Below are positions 56,924 through 64,000 of a stretch of DNA of 64,000 bases, one piece after another. Position 1 is the stretch's first letter. Each line of letters opens with the position of its first letter. Origin of the DNA: Pseudomonas kilonensis (GTDB lineage: Bacteria; Pseudomonadota; Gammaproteobacteria; Pseudomonadales; Pseudomonadaceae); NCBI RefSeq assembly GCF_001269885.1, contig NZ_LHVH01000032.1:62001-126000 (forward strand), read 5' to 3'. The notes beneath the pieces were generated by a model that saw only the letters and a list, made by a program, of their open reading frames with translations, had not been told where the DNA came from and did no database searches. The position numbers were made by a program, and so were the translations under genes.

Positions 56924-57865
56924 GTGTCCAAGATGATGGTCTTTACGGGGAACGCTAACCCCGATCTGGCTCGGCGTGTCGTACGTCAGCTGCATATCCC
57001 TCTCGGTGACATTTCTGTCGGTAAGTTCTCCGACGGCGAAATCACTGCCGAGATCAATGAAAACGTTCGCGGTAAAGACGTTTTCATTATTCAGCCGACT
57101 TGCGCTCCGACCAACGATAACCTGATGGAACTCGTCGTGATGGCTGATGCCTTCCGTCGCTCCTCGGCTACTCGTATCACTGCTGTTATTCCTTACTTTG
57201 GTTATGCCCGTCAGGATCGCCGTCCGCGTTCCGCACGTGTGGCGATCAGCGCGAAAGTCGTGGCTGATATGCTGACCGTAGTCGGCATCGACCGTGTCCT
57301 CACGGTTGATTTGCATGCTGACCAGATTCAGGGTTTCTTCGATATCCCCGTGGATAACATCTACGGTTCCCCGGTCCTGGTGGATGATATTGAAGATCAG
57401 CGCTTCGAAAACCTGATGATCGTGTCCCCGGACATTGGCGGCGTCGTGCGTGCACGGGCAGTTGCCAAATCCCTGGGCGTTGATCTGGGTATCATCGACA
57501 AACGCCGTGAGAAAGCCAATCACTCCGAAGTGATGCATATCATCGGCGACGTCGAAGGGCGTACCTGTATTCTGGTCGATGACATGGTCGATACCGCCGG
57601 CACCCTGTGCCACGCGGCCAAGGCCCTGAAAGAGCATGGCGCTGCCAAGGTCTTTGCCTACTGCACACACCCTGTGCTGTCGGGTCGAGCGATCGAAAAC
57701 ATTGAAAATTCAGTGCTGGACGAGCTGGTGGTGACCAATACCATCCCGCTCTCCGCTGCAGCACAAGCCTGTGCGCGTATCCGCCAACTGGATATCGCAC
57801 CGGTTGTTGCCGAAGCGGTTCGCCGCATCAGCAATGAAGAATCGATCAGTGCGATGTTCCGTTAA
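56924..57865 (+). CDS. prs: Ribose-phosphate pyrophosphokinase
   Basis: The 313-residue enzyme makes PRPP from ribose 5-phosphate and ATP for nucleotides, histidine and tryptophan. It has VFTGNANPDLARRV at the start, YARQDRRPRSARVAISAKVVAD, the DLHADQIQGFFDIPVDN loop and the PRPP loop CILVDDMVDTAGTLC (near 215-229). The GTG at 56924 gives the canonical Pseudomonas N-terminus MSKMMVF. Codon use favours T-ending codons, as in strongly expressed genes. It is next to tRNA-Gln and closes with a strong terminator. Confidence 0.96.
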   Translation: MSKMMVFTGNANPDLARRVVRQLHIPLGDISVGKFSDGEITAEINENVRGKDVFIIQPTCAPTNDNLMELVVMADAFRRSSATRITAVIPYFGYARQDRRPRSARVAISAKVVADMLTVVGIDRVLTVDLHADQIQGFFDIPVDNIYGSPVLVDDIEDQRFENLMIVSPDIGGVVRARAVAKSLGVDLGIIDKRREKANHSEVMHIIGDVEGRTCILVDDMVDTAGTLCHAAKALKEHGAAKVFAYCTHPVLSGRAIENIENSVLDELVVTNTIPLSAAAQACARIRQLDIAPVVAEAVRRISNEESISAMFR

Positions 57866-57904
57866 GGGCCCTGCCCTTTCCAGGAGATCTCGTTGACGAA
57901 AAGC

Positions 57905-57942
57905 GCCCCGCCCCAACACTCATGTTGGGGCGGGGCTTTTTT
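57905..57942 (+). terminator. Terminator after prs
   Basis: A 14-pair perfect GC-rich stem (GCCCCGCCCCAACA) with a CTCA loop followed by six T residues, 39 bases after the prs stop. Confidence 0.95.
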
Positions 57943-58005
57943 GCCCATACCGCTTTGGCGTCGGTCGCAGACGTCATTCGGAAATGGCTATTTTGGAGAT
58001 ACAAC

Positions 58006-58608
58006 ATGAACGATTTTACTCTGAATGCTGAAGTGCGTTCCGACCTGGGGAAAGGTGCGAGCCGCCGCCTGCGTCGTCTCGCAAGCCTGGTTCCAGCTGT
58101 AGTCTACGGTGGCGAAAAAGCCCCTGAGTCCATCAGCATGCTGGCCAAAGAAGTTGCCAAACTGCTCGAAAACGAAGCGGCCTACAGCCACATCATCGAG
58201 CTGAACATTGGTGGCACCAAGCAAAACGTCGTGATCAAAGCCCTGCAGCGTCACCCGGCCAAAGGCCACGTGATGCACGCCGACTTCGTACGCGTAGTAG
58301 CTGGCCAGAAACTGACCGCTATCGTGCCTGTACACTTCGTTGGCGAAGCTGCTCCGATCAAGAAAGGCGGCGAAATTTCGCACGTTGTTTCGGAAATCGA
58401 AGTGACCTGCCTGCCGAAAGACCTGCCTGAATTCATCGAAGTCGACCTGGCTGACGCCGAAGTCGGCACGATCATTCACCTGTCCGACCTCAAGGCTCCT
58501 AAAGGCGTTGAGTTTGTTGCTCTGGCACACGGCGATGACAAGGCTGTTGCCAACGTCCACGCTCCACGTGTTGCTCCAGAAGCCACTGAAGAAGGCGCTG
58601 CAGAGTAA
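58006..58608 (+). CDS. rplY: 50S ribosomal protein L25 (general stress type, CTC-like)
   Basis: The 200-residue protein binds 5S rRNA by its N-terminal L25 domain (residues 1-95; LNAEVRSDLGKGASRRLRR, VVYGGEKAP, VMHADFVRV) and carries the C-terminal TL5/CTC beta domain (about 100-185). TTGGAGAT precedes ATG 58006. The longer form is normal in Pseudomonas. Followed by pth. Confidence 0.95.
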   Translation: MNDFTLNAEVRSDLGKGASRRLRRLASLVPAVVYGGEKAPESISMLAKEVAKLLENEAAYSHIIELNIGGTKQNVVIKALQRHPAKGHVMHADFVRVVAGQKLTAIVPVHFVGEAAPIKKGGEISHVVSEIEVTCLPKDLPEFIEVDLADAEVGTIIHLSDLKAPKGVEFVALAHGDDKAVANVHAPRVAPEATEEGAAE

Positions 58609-58774
58609 TTTCACTCTGTCGCCGGAGTGACCGGAAACATCGCGGACTGGAACGTAGCGAGACAGCGGGCGAGAACGCGAAGTTTACTTAACGGTAAATC
58701 CGCCATTTTTGTCCACTGTCGCAACACCGCCTGATTGCGACATTGTTACCCACACTCCAGGAAGGGCCCCTATC

Positions 58775-59359
58775 GTGACTGCCATTAAACTGATCGTTGG
58801 CCTGGGAAATCCAGGCGCTGAATACGAACAGACCCGGCATAACGCAGGGGCCCTTTTTGTTGAGCGCATCGCGCACGCACAAGGCGTCAGCCTGGCAGCC
58901 GATCGCAAGTATTTCGGCCTGACCGGTCGCTTCTCGCACCAGGGTCAGGATGTTCGCCTGTTGATTCCCACCACCTACATGAACCGCAGCGGCCAGGCCG
59001 TGGCGGCATTGGCCGGTTTCTTCCGCATCAAGCCTGAAGAAATCCTGGTGGCCCACGACGAACTCGACCTGCCTCCGGGCGTTGCCAAGCTCAAGCAAGG
59101 CGGCGGCCATGGCGGTCACAACGGGTTGCGCGACATCATCGCGCAACTGGGTAATCAGAATACCTTTCACCGCCTGCGGCTCGGCATCGGCCACCCGGGC
59201 GTTGCCAGTATGGTTTCAAACTTTGTCCTGGGTCGTGCGCCTCGCGCCGAACAGGAAAAACTCGATGCCAGCATCGACTTTGCCCTCGGCGTGCTGCCGG
59301 ATATCCTCGCCGGTGAATGGAACCGCGCGATGAAAAACCTGCACAGCCAGAAGGCCTGA
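58775..59359 (+). CDS. pth: Peptidyl-tRNA hydrolase
   Basis: The 194-residue enzyme frees tRNA from peptidyl-tRNA dropped by ribosomes. The catalytic histidine is in YEQTRHNAG (near residue 24), and HDELDLPPG and GGGHGGHNGLRDI are intact. A GTG at 58775 is the start, giving the family N-terminus TAIKLIVGLGNPG, with AGGAAGG about 10 bases upstream. Confidence 0.95.
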   Translation: MTAIKLIVGLGNPGAEYEQTRHNAGALFVERIAHAQGVSLAADRKYFGLTGRFSHQGQDVRLLIPTTYMNRSGQAVAALAGFFRIKPEEILVAHDELDLPPGVAKLKQGGGHGGHNGLRDIIAQLGNQNTFHRLRLGIGHPGVASMVSNFVLGRAPRAEQEKLDASIDFALGVLPDILAGEWNRAMKNLHSQKA

Positions 59360-59381
59360 CACTTATCCGAGGGGAAACACC

Positions 59382-60482
59382 ATGGGATTCAATTGCGGCA
59401 TCGTCGGCCTGCCTAACGTCGGCAAGTCCACCCTGTTCAACGCCCTGACCAAATCCGGTATCGCGGCCGAGAACTTCCCCTTCTGCACCATCGAGCCGAA
59501 CACCGGCATCGTGCCGATGCCCGATCCTCGCCTGGAAGCCCTGGCGGCCATCGTGATCCCGGAGCGCGTGCTGCCGACCACCATGGAGTTCGTCGACATC
59601 GCCGGCCTGGTGGCCGGGGCTTCGAAAGGTGAAGGCCTGGGCAACAAATTCCTGGCCAACATCCGCGAAACCGATGCCATCGCCCACGTGGTCCGCTGCT
59701 TCGAAGACGAGAACGTGATTCACGTCTCCAACAGCGTCGACCCAAAACGCGATATCGAAATCATCGACCTGGAACTGATCTTCGCCGACCTCGACAGCTG
59801 CGAGAAGCAACTGCAGAAAGTCGCTCGCAATGCCAAGGGTGGCGACAAAGACGCCGTCGCCCAGAAAGCCCTGCTCGAGCAGTTGATCGCCCACTTCACC
59901 TTGGGCAAGCCGGCACGCAGCCTGATCAAGAACATGGGTGCCGATGAGAAGCAGATCGTTCGTGGCTTCCACCTGCTGACCACCAAGCCGGTCATGTACA
60001 TTGCCAACGTTGCCGAAGACGGCTTCGAGAACAACCCGCTGCTGGACGTGGTAAAAGCTATCGCCGAAGAAGAAGGCGCGATCGTGGTACCGGTCTGCAA
60101 CAAGATCGAAGCGGAAATCGCCGAGCTTGAAGACGGCGAAGAGAAGGACATGTTCCTGGAGGCCCTGGGCCTGGAAGAGCCTGGCCTGAATCGCGTGATC
60201 CGTGCGGGTTATGAAATGCTCAACCTGCAGACGTACTTCACCGCTGGCGTAAAAGAAGTCCGCGCCTGGACCGTTCGCGTCGGGGCTACCGCGCCACAAG
60301 CCGCGGCCGTGATCCATACCGACTTCGAAAAAGGCTTCATCCGCGCCGAAGTCATCGCCTATGACGATTTCATCCAGTACAAGGGTGAAGCCGGTGCCAA
60401 GGAGGCTGGTAAATGGCGTCTGGAAGGCAAGGAATACATCGTCAAGGACGGTGATGTGATGCACTTCCGCTTTAACGTCTAA
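59382..60482 (+). CDS. ychF: YchF ATPase
   Basis: The 366-residue protein is an Obg-like P-loop ATPase with GLPNVGKSTLFNALT (8-22), DIAGLV and NVAEDGFENNP regions, a coiled-coil insert (about 125-200) and a C-terminal TGS domain (about 280-364). YchF binds ribosomes and responds to oxidative stress. It is 22 bases behind pth. Past its stop lies a long repeat region. Confidence 0.95.
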   Translation: MGFNCGIVGLPNVGKSTLFNALTKSGIAAENFPFCTIEPNTGIVPMPDPRLEALAAIVIPERVLPTTMEFVDIAGLVAGASKGEGLGNKFLANIRETDAIAHVVRCFEDENVIHVSNSVDPKRDIEIIDLELIFADLDSCEKQLQKVARNAKGGDKDAVAQKALLEQLIAHFTLGKPARSLIKNMGADEKQIVRGFHLLTTKPVMYIANVAEDGFENNPLLDVVKAIAEEEGAIVVPVCNKIEAEIAELEDGEEKDMFLEALGLEEPGLNRVIRAGYEMLNLQTYFTAGVKEVRAWTVRVGATAPQAAAVIHTDFEKGFIRAEVIAYDDFIQYKGEAGAKEAGKWRLEGKEYIVKDGDVMHFRFNV

Positions 60483-60774
60483 ATTGCGCGTGGTGTTGCG
60501 GGTGATGGTGTGTATATCCGTTATTTAGGTAACGGCTGCTTATGGTTCCGCTCTTACAGCGGCTCACTTTTGAGAAGCGCAAAAGTAAGCAAAACGCTCT
60601 TGCCCCACCACTCGGTGCCTCGCTTAGGCTCGGCATGCCTGAACGAAGGCATCGCTCCGTGGGCCGCCGCGAAGGGCCATCCATGGCCCAGCGCGGCTAA
60701 CCCGGCATCCATGCCGGGTTGCCCACTGCGCAATACCTTCGCTCAGCCAGCGTGGTTTAACGGGGCACCCCAGA

Positions 60775-60798
60775 TCAAAATCAAAATCAAAATCAAAA
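60775..60798 (+). repeat. TCAAAA hexamer, four tandem copies
   Basis: Four exact TCAAAA units at the inner end of the left arm. The right arm has a degraded purine-pyrimidine counterpart (GCTTTTGCTTTGC region), so the array differs between the arms. Confidence 0.85.
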
Positions 60799-60847
60799 TC
60801 GAGGCGGCCTGACAGCCGACCTGGCTTTTTTGCGAACGCGTTTTTCC

Positions 60848-60937
60848 TGTGGGAACGAGCCTGCTCGCGAAGGCGGTTTCACAGCCAATGAAGATATTGG
60901 ATGTGCCGGCCTCTTCGCGAGCAAGCTCGCTCCCACA
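60848..60937. repeat. REPIN inside the fold-back element
   Basis: TGTGGGAACGAGCCTGCTCG and its near inverse CGAGCAAGCTCGCTCCCACA form a REPIN. A single REP half (TGTGGGAGCGAGCTTGCTCG) follows at 60983-61009. Confidence 0.88.
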
Positions 60938-61397
60938 GTGGTTTTGTGTTGGACATAAATTTTTTGTTCACTGGAGATTGAATGTGGGAGCGAGCTTGCT
61001 CGCGATAGCGATGGTGCAGCTACATAAATGCTGGATGTGCCGCGCTTTTGCTTTGCTTTGGCTTTTGATCTCGGGCGCCCCGTTAACCACGCTGGCCGAA
61101 CGCAGGCATTGCGCAGTGGGCATCCCGGCATGGATGCCGGGATAGCCGCGCTGGGCCATGGATGGCCCTTCGCGGCGGCCCACGGAGCAATGCCGGAGTG
61201 AGGGCACACCGAGCCTAGGCGAGGTGCCGAGTGGTGGGGCAAAGCGCTTTTGGTTACTTTTGGCGCTCTTCCAAAAGTGACCCGCTGTAAGAGCGGAACC
61301 ATAAGCAGCCGTTACCTAAATAACGGATATACACGGGGCCCTCAAGTTTCTATGGAATTCACGAGACCTACAACAGCCTGCAGAAAAAACCCAAAAA

Positions 61398-61775
61398 TCA
61401 TCGGCTCTTTGAAATCACCCCCCCCATATACTGATTCAAATCGCGAAAATCCTTAACACTCCAAGAATACGGCGATAGCTTCACACCATTCTCTCGCAAG
61501 GTCCTCGGAATCAAATCCCCATTGGGTCGCAGTATGATCGACGACACAATGACACCCGGATAATCACTCAGTCGTTTCTTGAAAGCGGCAGTTGTAAGGT
61601 CAGGCGTAGGAGGATTGCTTTTATGAGCCAACGGCCCCGTCCCCTTGATATCTGCTCCGTGACACATGGCACATCTCTGTAAATAGAGATTTTTCCCATT
61701 GGCACTATCCGCAACGGATAGTGATGTTTGAATGAGCGATAAAAACCCGAGCGAAGCGATGACTAATATTTTCAT
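61398..61775 (-). CDS. Class I cytochrome c, AT-rich
   Basis: The 125-residue protein has a signal peptide (ending about SVADS) and one haem motif CAMCH (Cys38-xx-Cys-His). It resembles small monohaem cytochromes (PF13442 type) that carry electrons in the periplasm. GC content is well below the rest of the window, and several rare A/T-ending codons occur. Eight G residues on the coding strand (complement of 61418-61425) lie 6-8 codons before the stop. Partner oxidase unknown. It is isolated between a repeat and an unknown gene pair. Confidence 0.8.
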   Translation of the reverse strand: MKILVIASLGFLSLIQTSLSVADSANGKNLYLQRCAMCHGADIKGTGPLAHKSNPPTPDLTTAAFKKRLSDYPGVIVSSIILRPNGDLIPRTLRENGVKLSPYSWSVKDFRDLNQYMGGVISKSR

Positions 61776-61881
61776 TATGCTTTCGGTACATGCCAATTTT
61801 TATGGGCGCAACGCCCTGTGGGAGCGAACTCATTCCCACAGGTTTTAGATGCCGGGATTGTTGTCCGCTCGCACAATCTGA

Positions 61882-62469
61882 CTAGAACAGATAACCCATG
61901 TAGATCGCCGCGCCACCACCAGCCTGCAGGCCAGCGTTCACCCCGGCCATGACCACCGCGCCCTTGGCCGAGCGTGCCAGTTGCCGGTTGACCGTGGTCG
62001 AAGCGATGAGCGAGGTGGCCGGGTTGGAGCTCAGGACCACCGACAACGCCAGCAACTTGGGATCGAGCCCGAACAGCAGCGCCGTGGCCGAACCGCCGAT
62101 CCCCAGGCCCACGCCCACTTCGGTATACATGCAAGGGCCGGTGATGTCGTCACTGGTCAGGTCGCGATCGACCAGGGCGTCGCTGACAAACACCTTGCCG
62201 GTGCTGGGAAACGCCTCTGCCGCACCGGCCGCACTGACGCCCTTGCCCTTGATCTGGATATTGATCTTGCCGAAGCGCGGCAGCCTGGCGCCAAATCCGA
62301 CACCCACGCCGACCCCGCCATAGCGGTAGCTGACGTCTTCGCCCTGGGGCGAGCGCAGGGTAATCGAGCCACCACTGCCCGCCACCATGACCACGGTCAG
62401 GCCACCGCCGCTAGCGGTCTGGTACTGCCAGCGGCTCTCATTAACCGGGAGTGGGATGTTGTAGCTCAT
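61882..62469 (-). CDS. Glycine-rich protein of unknown function
   Basis: The 195-residue protein begins SYNIPLPVNESRWQYQTASGGG, has no signal peptide, and is dominated by Gly, Ala and Val runs (GGVGVGVGFGARLP; GVGLGIGGSATALLFGLDP). The C-terminal half has three hydrophobic segments (about 120-142, 145-160, 175-193), suggesting membrane insertion. I know no named family. It lies 4 bases behind the DUF3592 gene, so the two form a small operon. Such a pair could be a membrane-active protein and its partner, which I infer only from shape. Confidence 0.7.
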   Translation of the reverse strand: MSYNIPLPVNESRWQYQTASGGGLTVVMVAGSGGSITLRSPQGEDVSYRYGGVGVGVGFGARLPRFGKINIQIKGKGVSAAGAAEAFPSTGKVFVSDALVDRDLTSDDITGPCMYTEVGVGLGIGGSATALLFGLDPKLLALSVVLSSNPATSLIASTTVNRQLARSAKGAVVMAGVNAGLQAGGGAAIYMGYLF

Positions 62470-62473
62470 ACGT

Positions 62474-62917
62474 TCAAAGTCCTTTATGTGAATGAACCGC
62501 ATCGCGACCGCGTTGGCGGATGGCTTTCAGCAGGCCGACCAGGGTGAACACCAGGCCGATAAAACCCAGGACCCCGGAAGTGCCCCACAGTGCCGCCGGG
62601 GCATCGACGATGGCGCTGGCCGTCGGCTGCTCGGGCAGGTAATGCACCCGCACCGGCTGGTCCTTCTGATAACCGAAGATAAAACCGCCCTGGGGGTAGG
62701 AGATTTTTTCACCGCTGACGGTGGTGAAGGCGATCTCAGGATGCGAACCACCGGCATTCAAGTGGCTGACGATGCCATCGGCGGTCTGTGCCCGGGCGAG
62801 GAAGTCGCGACGGTCGAGGGTGAGATTGACGGCAATGCCCAGCAAGCCAATGCCAATCAGCGCAAAAAGCAGGCCTAGCAGTATCGTCCCGATGCGTGAC
62901 GGGGTGTCGTTAGCCAT
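62474..62917 (-). CDS. DUF3592 membrane protein
   Basis: The 147-residue protein has a transmembrane helix at each end (about 11-32 and 108-130) around a periplasmic beta domain (SHLNAGGSHPEIAFTTVSGEKISYPQG and VRVHYLPEQP). DUF3592 is common but uncharacterised. The tail is basic (RQRGRDAVHSHKG), placing both ends in the cytoplasm. It is the first gene of a two-gene unit with the glycine-rich protein. Confidence 0.82.
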   Translation of the reverse strand: MANDTPSRIGTILLGLLFALIGIGLLGIAVNLTLDRRDFLARAQTADGIVSHLNAGGSHPEIAFTTVSGEKISYPQGGFIFGYQKDQPVRVHYLPEQPTASAIVDAPAALWGTSGVLGFIGLVFTLVGLLKAIRQRGRDAVHSHKGL

Positions 62918-63040
62918 AGCTTGTCCCGGTATTCATCCATGAAAGAAGGCGGCGAGGATAACAAAAAGCCTGCTATGTCGTAATGCTGTTCATTCGAGGT
63001 TTGTGATCGCCGTGGCGAGGGAACTTGCCACGGATGCCCA

Positions 63041-64000
63041 TTAGCCTCTTTTGACTTTGAAGCGTCCCAACACCCGCTGCATCAGGGAAGCTCGCTCCGA
63101 AAGGTCCTTGGCCGCCACGGCGCACTCTTGCGAGTTCGACTGGTTTTTCTGCGTCACTTCGTCGATCTGCTCAAGCCCGATGCTGGCCTGCTGCAAACCT
63201 GAAGCCTGCTCGCTGGAGGCCTGGTAGATCAGCGAAACCAGGCTCGACACCGCACCGGTTCCACTGACGATGTTCTTCAGCGATTCGGCGGTCCGGCCGG
63301 CGATGATCATGCCGCGCTGGGTCTTGCTCGAGGAATCAGCGATCAACGCGGCAGTCTGCTGGGCGGCCTCGGCACTGCGGGCGGCCAGGCTACGCACTTC
63401 GTCGGCCACCACGGCAAAACCGCGCCCAAGCTCACCGGCCCGGGCCGCTTCGATGGCTGCGTTCAAGGCCAGCAGGTTGGTTTGTGCGGCGATGTTGTCG
63501 ATGGTGGTAATGATCGCCGTGATGTCCTTGCCCGAGTTGTCGATTTCGGCCATGGCGGCAATCAGTTCGCTCATCAATTTGTCGCTTTCCCCGGCATCGG
63601 CCCGCGAGGCCTGGGATTGCTCATCGGCCTTCTTGGCGTTGGCGGCATTGTCCCGGGTCTGGGCGGCCATCTGCGTCATCACCGCGCTGATTTCGGTGAT
63701 GGACGAGGCGGAATTGGAAGCCCCGTCGGAGAGTGACTGACTCAAGTCGGTGACCTGCGCCGAGCTGCCGGTGATCTGGGTGGCGCTGATTTGAACCTCG
63801 GAAATCAGCTGGTTCAGGTTGCTGACCATTTTCTCCAATGACTTGCCAAGGGTGTCATGGGGCGAAGACAAGCGGACCTCCAGGTCCAGATCACCTTCGG
63901 AAATGCGCTCGGCCACCCGCACCTGCCGTTGCAGGCTTTCAGACATGTCGTTGAGGGCCGCAGACAACTGCCCGACTTCATCTTCGGATTTCTGCACCAG
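63041..64000 (-). CDS. Methyl-accepting chemotaxis protein (5' end outside window)
   Basis: The frame continues past the window edge, so the ligand domain and membrane segments are missing. The visible 319 residues hold the end of a HAMP-like region and the whole cytoplasmic signalling domain: the hairpin tip reads IAAQTNLLALNAAIEAARAGELGRGFAVVADEVRSLAARS (in two continuous parts about residue 170-210 of the fragment). This tip binds CheW and CheA. The C-terminus lacks the NWETF pentapeptide. Its sensed signal cannot be known here. Confidence 0.93.
   Translation of the reverse strand: MVQKSEDEVGQLSAALNDMSESLQRQVRVAERISEGDLDLEVRLSSPHDTLGKSLEKMVSNLNQLISEVQISATQITGSSAQVTDLSQSLSDGASNSASSITEISAVMTQMAAQTRDNAANAKKADEQSQASRADAGESDKLMSELIAAMAEIDNSGKDITAIITTIDNIAAQTNLLALNAAIEAARAGELGRGFAVVADEVRSLAARSAEAAQQTAALIADSSSKTQRGMIIAGRTAESLKNIVSGTGAVSSLVSLIYQASSEQASGLQQASIGLEQIDEVTQKNQSNSQECAVAAKDLSERASLMQRVLGRFKVKRG

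Larger units (their letters stand above)
60510..61333. repeat. Fold-back element: two inverted arms of about 270-290 bases
   Basis: The arm at 60510-60798 and the arm at about 61044-61333 are inverted copies. The outer 50 bases (beginning GTGTATATCCGTTATTTAGG) are virtually identical, the rest about 80-90 percent alike, including inner hairpins around GGGCCATCCATGGCCC and CCGGCATCCATGCCGG. The centre (60799-61043) holds a complete REPIN and a single REP. The short open frames it contains lie in both orientations and look like repeat-derived noise. This fills almost all of the 915-base gap between ychF and the cytochrome gene. Confidence 0.88.

Noticed and set aside
60510..61302. Several small frames (60-170 codons) inside the fold-back arms
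   Set aside because: They occur in mirrored form in both arms, lack ribosome sites and show repeat-derived Pro/Ala/Arg composition.
1..64000. CRISPR arrays, prophage or integrated element
   Set aside because: No spaced identical repeats, integrase, phage structural gene or tRNA-end duplication was found; the tRNA-Gln has no repeated 3' end nearby.

Overview
The window is chromosomal DNA from a Pseudomonas of the fluorescens group. This rests on gene content and order (lolB-ispE-tRNA-Gln-prs-rplY-pth-ychF; hemA-prfA-prmC-moeB-murI; hpt/upp-uraA-hemH-phrB; cysD-cysNC-Nif3-algW), high GC, a fused cysNC, monapterin-type folate genes (folM-folE-folX) and many intergenic REP/REPIN palindromes of the GTGGGAGC...GCTCGCG type. 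There is no prophage, insertion sequence, transposase, CRISPR array or rRNA. One tRNA gene (Gln, anticodon TTG) is present. Both ends cut through genes: a class II aldolase at the left and a chemoreceptor at the right.

Layout. 1-6.6 kb: aldolase fragment, flavodoxin, then a blue-light cluster (short LOV photoreceptor, a PilZ-like protein and a LitR/PplR-type MerR regulator meeting tail to tail), a monooxygenase-domain membrane protein, folM-folE-folX and two small conserved genes. 6.9-17.6 kb: aminotransferase, trxB, cysZ, a GT4 glycosyltransferase, Old Yellow Enzyme, glutathione peroxidase, slyD, DUF3565, pta (with no ackA beside it) and an acyltransferase. 17.8-23 kb: sulfate activation (cysD-cysNC), Nif3 and the periplasmic protease AlgW. 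23-31 kb: TonB receptor plus DUF4198 partner, an SRAP protein and small proteins. 31-40 kb: mqo, two exported unknowns, a SulP transporter, purine/pyrimidine salvage (hpt, upp, uraA). 40-48 kb: hemH and its epimerase neighbour, divergent from a renalase-type oxidase; then DUF523/DUF1722 - MerR - phrB - SDR - YkgJ. 48-60.5 kb: pagL, murI, moeB, prmC, prfA, hemA, then a TPR lipoprotein, lolB, ispE, tRNA-Gln, prs, rplY, pth, ychF. 60.5-64 kb: a fold-back repeat about 0.8 kb long, a compositionally odd cytochrome c, an unknown two-gene pair and the chemoreceptor.

How the genes work together. The strongest system-level signal is light response. The LOV protein and two LitR-like MerR regulators, both lacking the B12-ligand residues, lie about 41 kb apart, next to genes that repair UV damage (phrB), make pterins (folE and partners), oxidise aberrant reduced nicotinamides (renalase-like) and remove photosensitising porphyrin (hemH). 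A perfect direct repeat TGTACA-N12-TGTACA sits just downstream of a good sigma-70 promoter before the DUF523-MerR-phrB operon, and a one-mismatch copy sits in the renalase/hemH divergent region. This matches the PplR operator I recall for P. putida. The rest of the window is mostly core metabolism and envelope maintenance, separated by at least three families of palindromic repeats.
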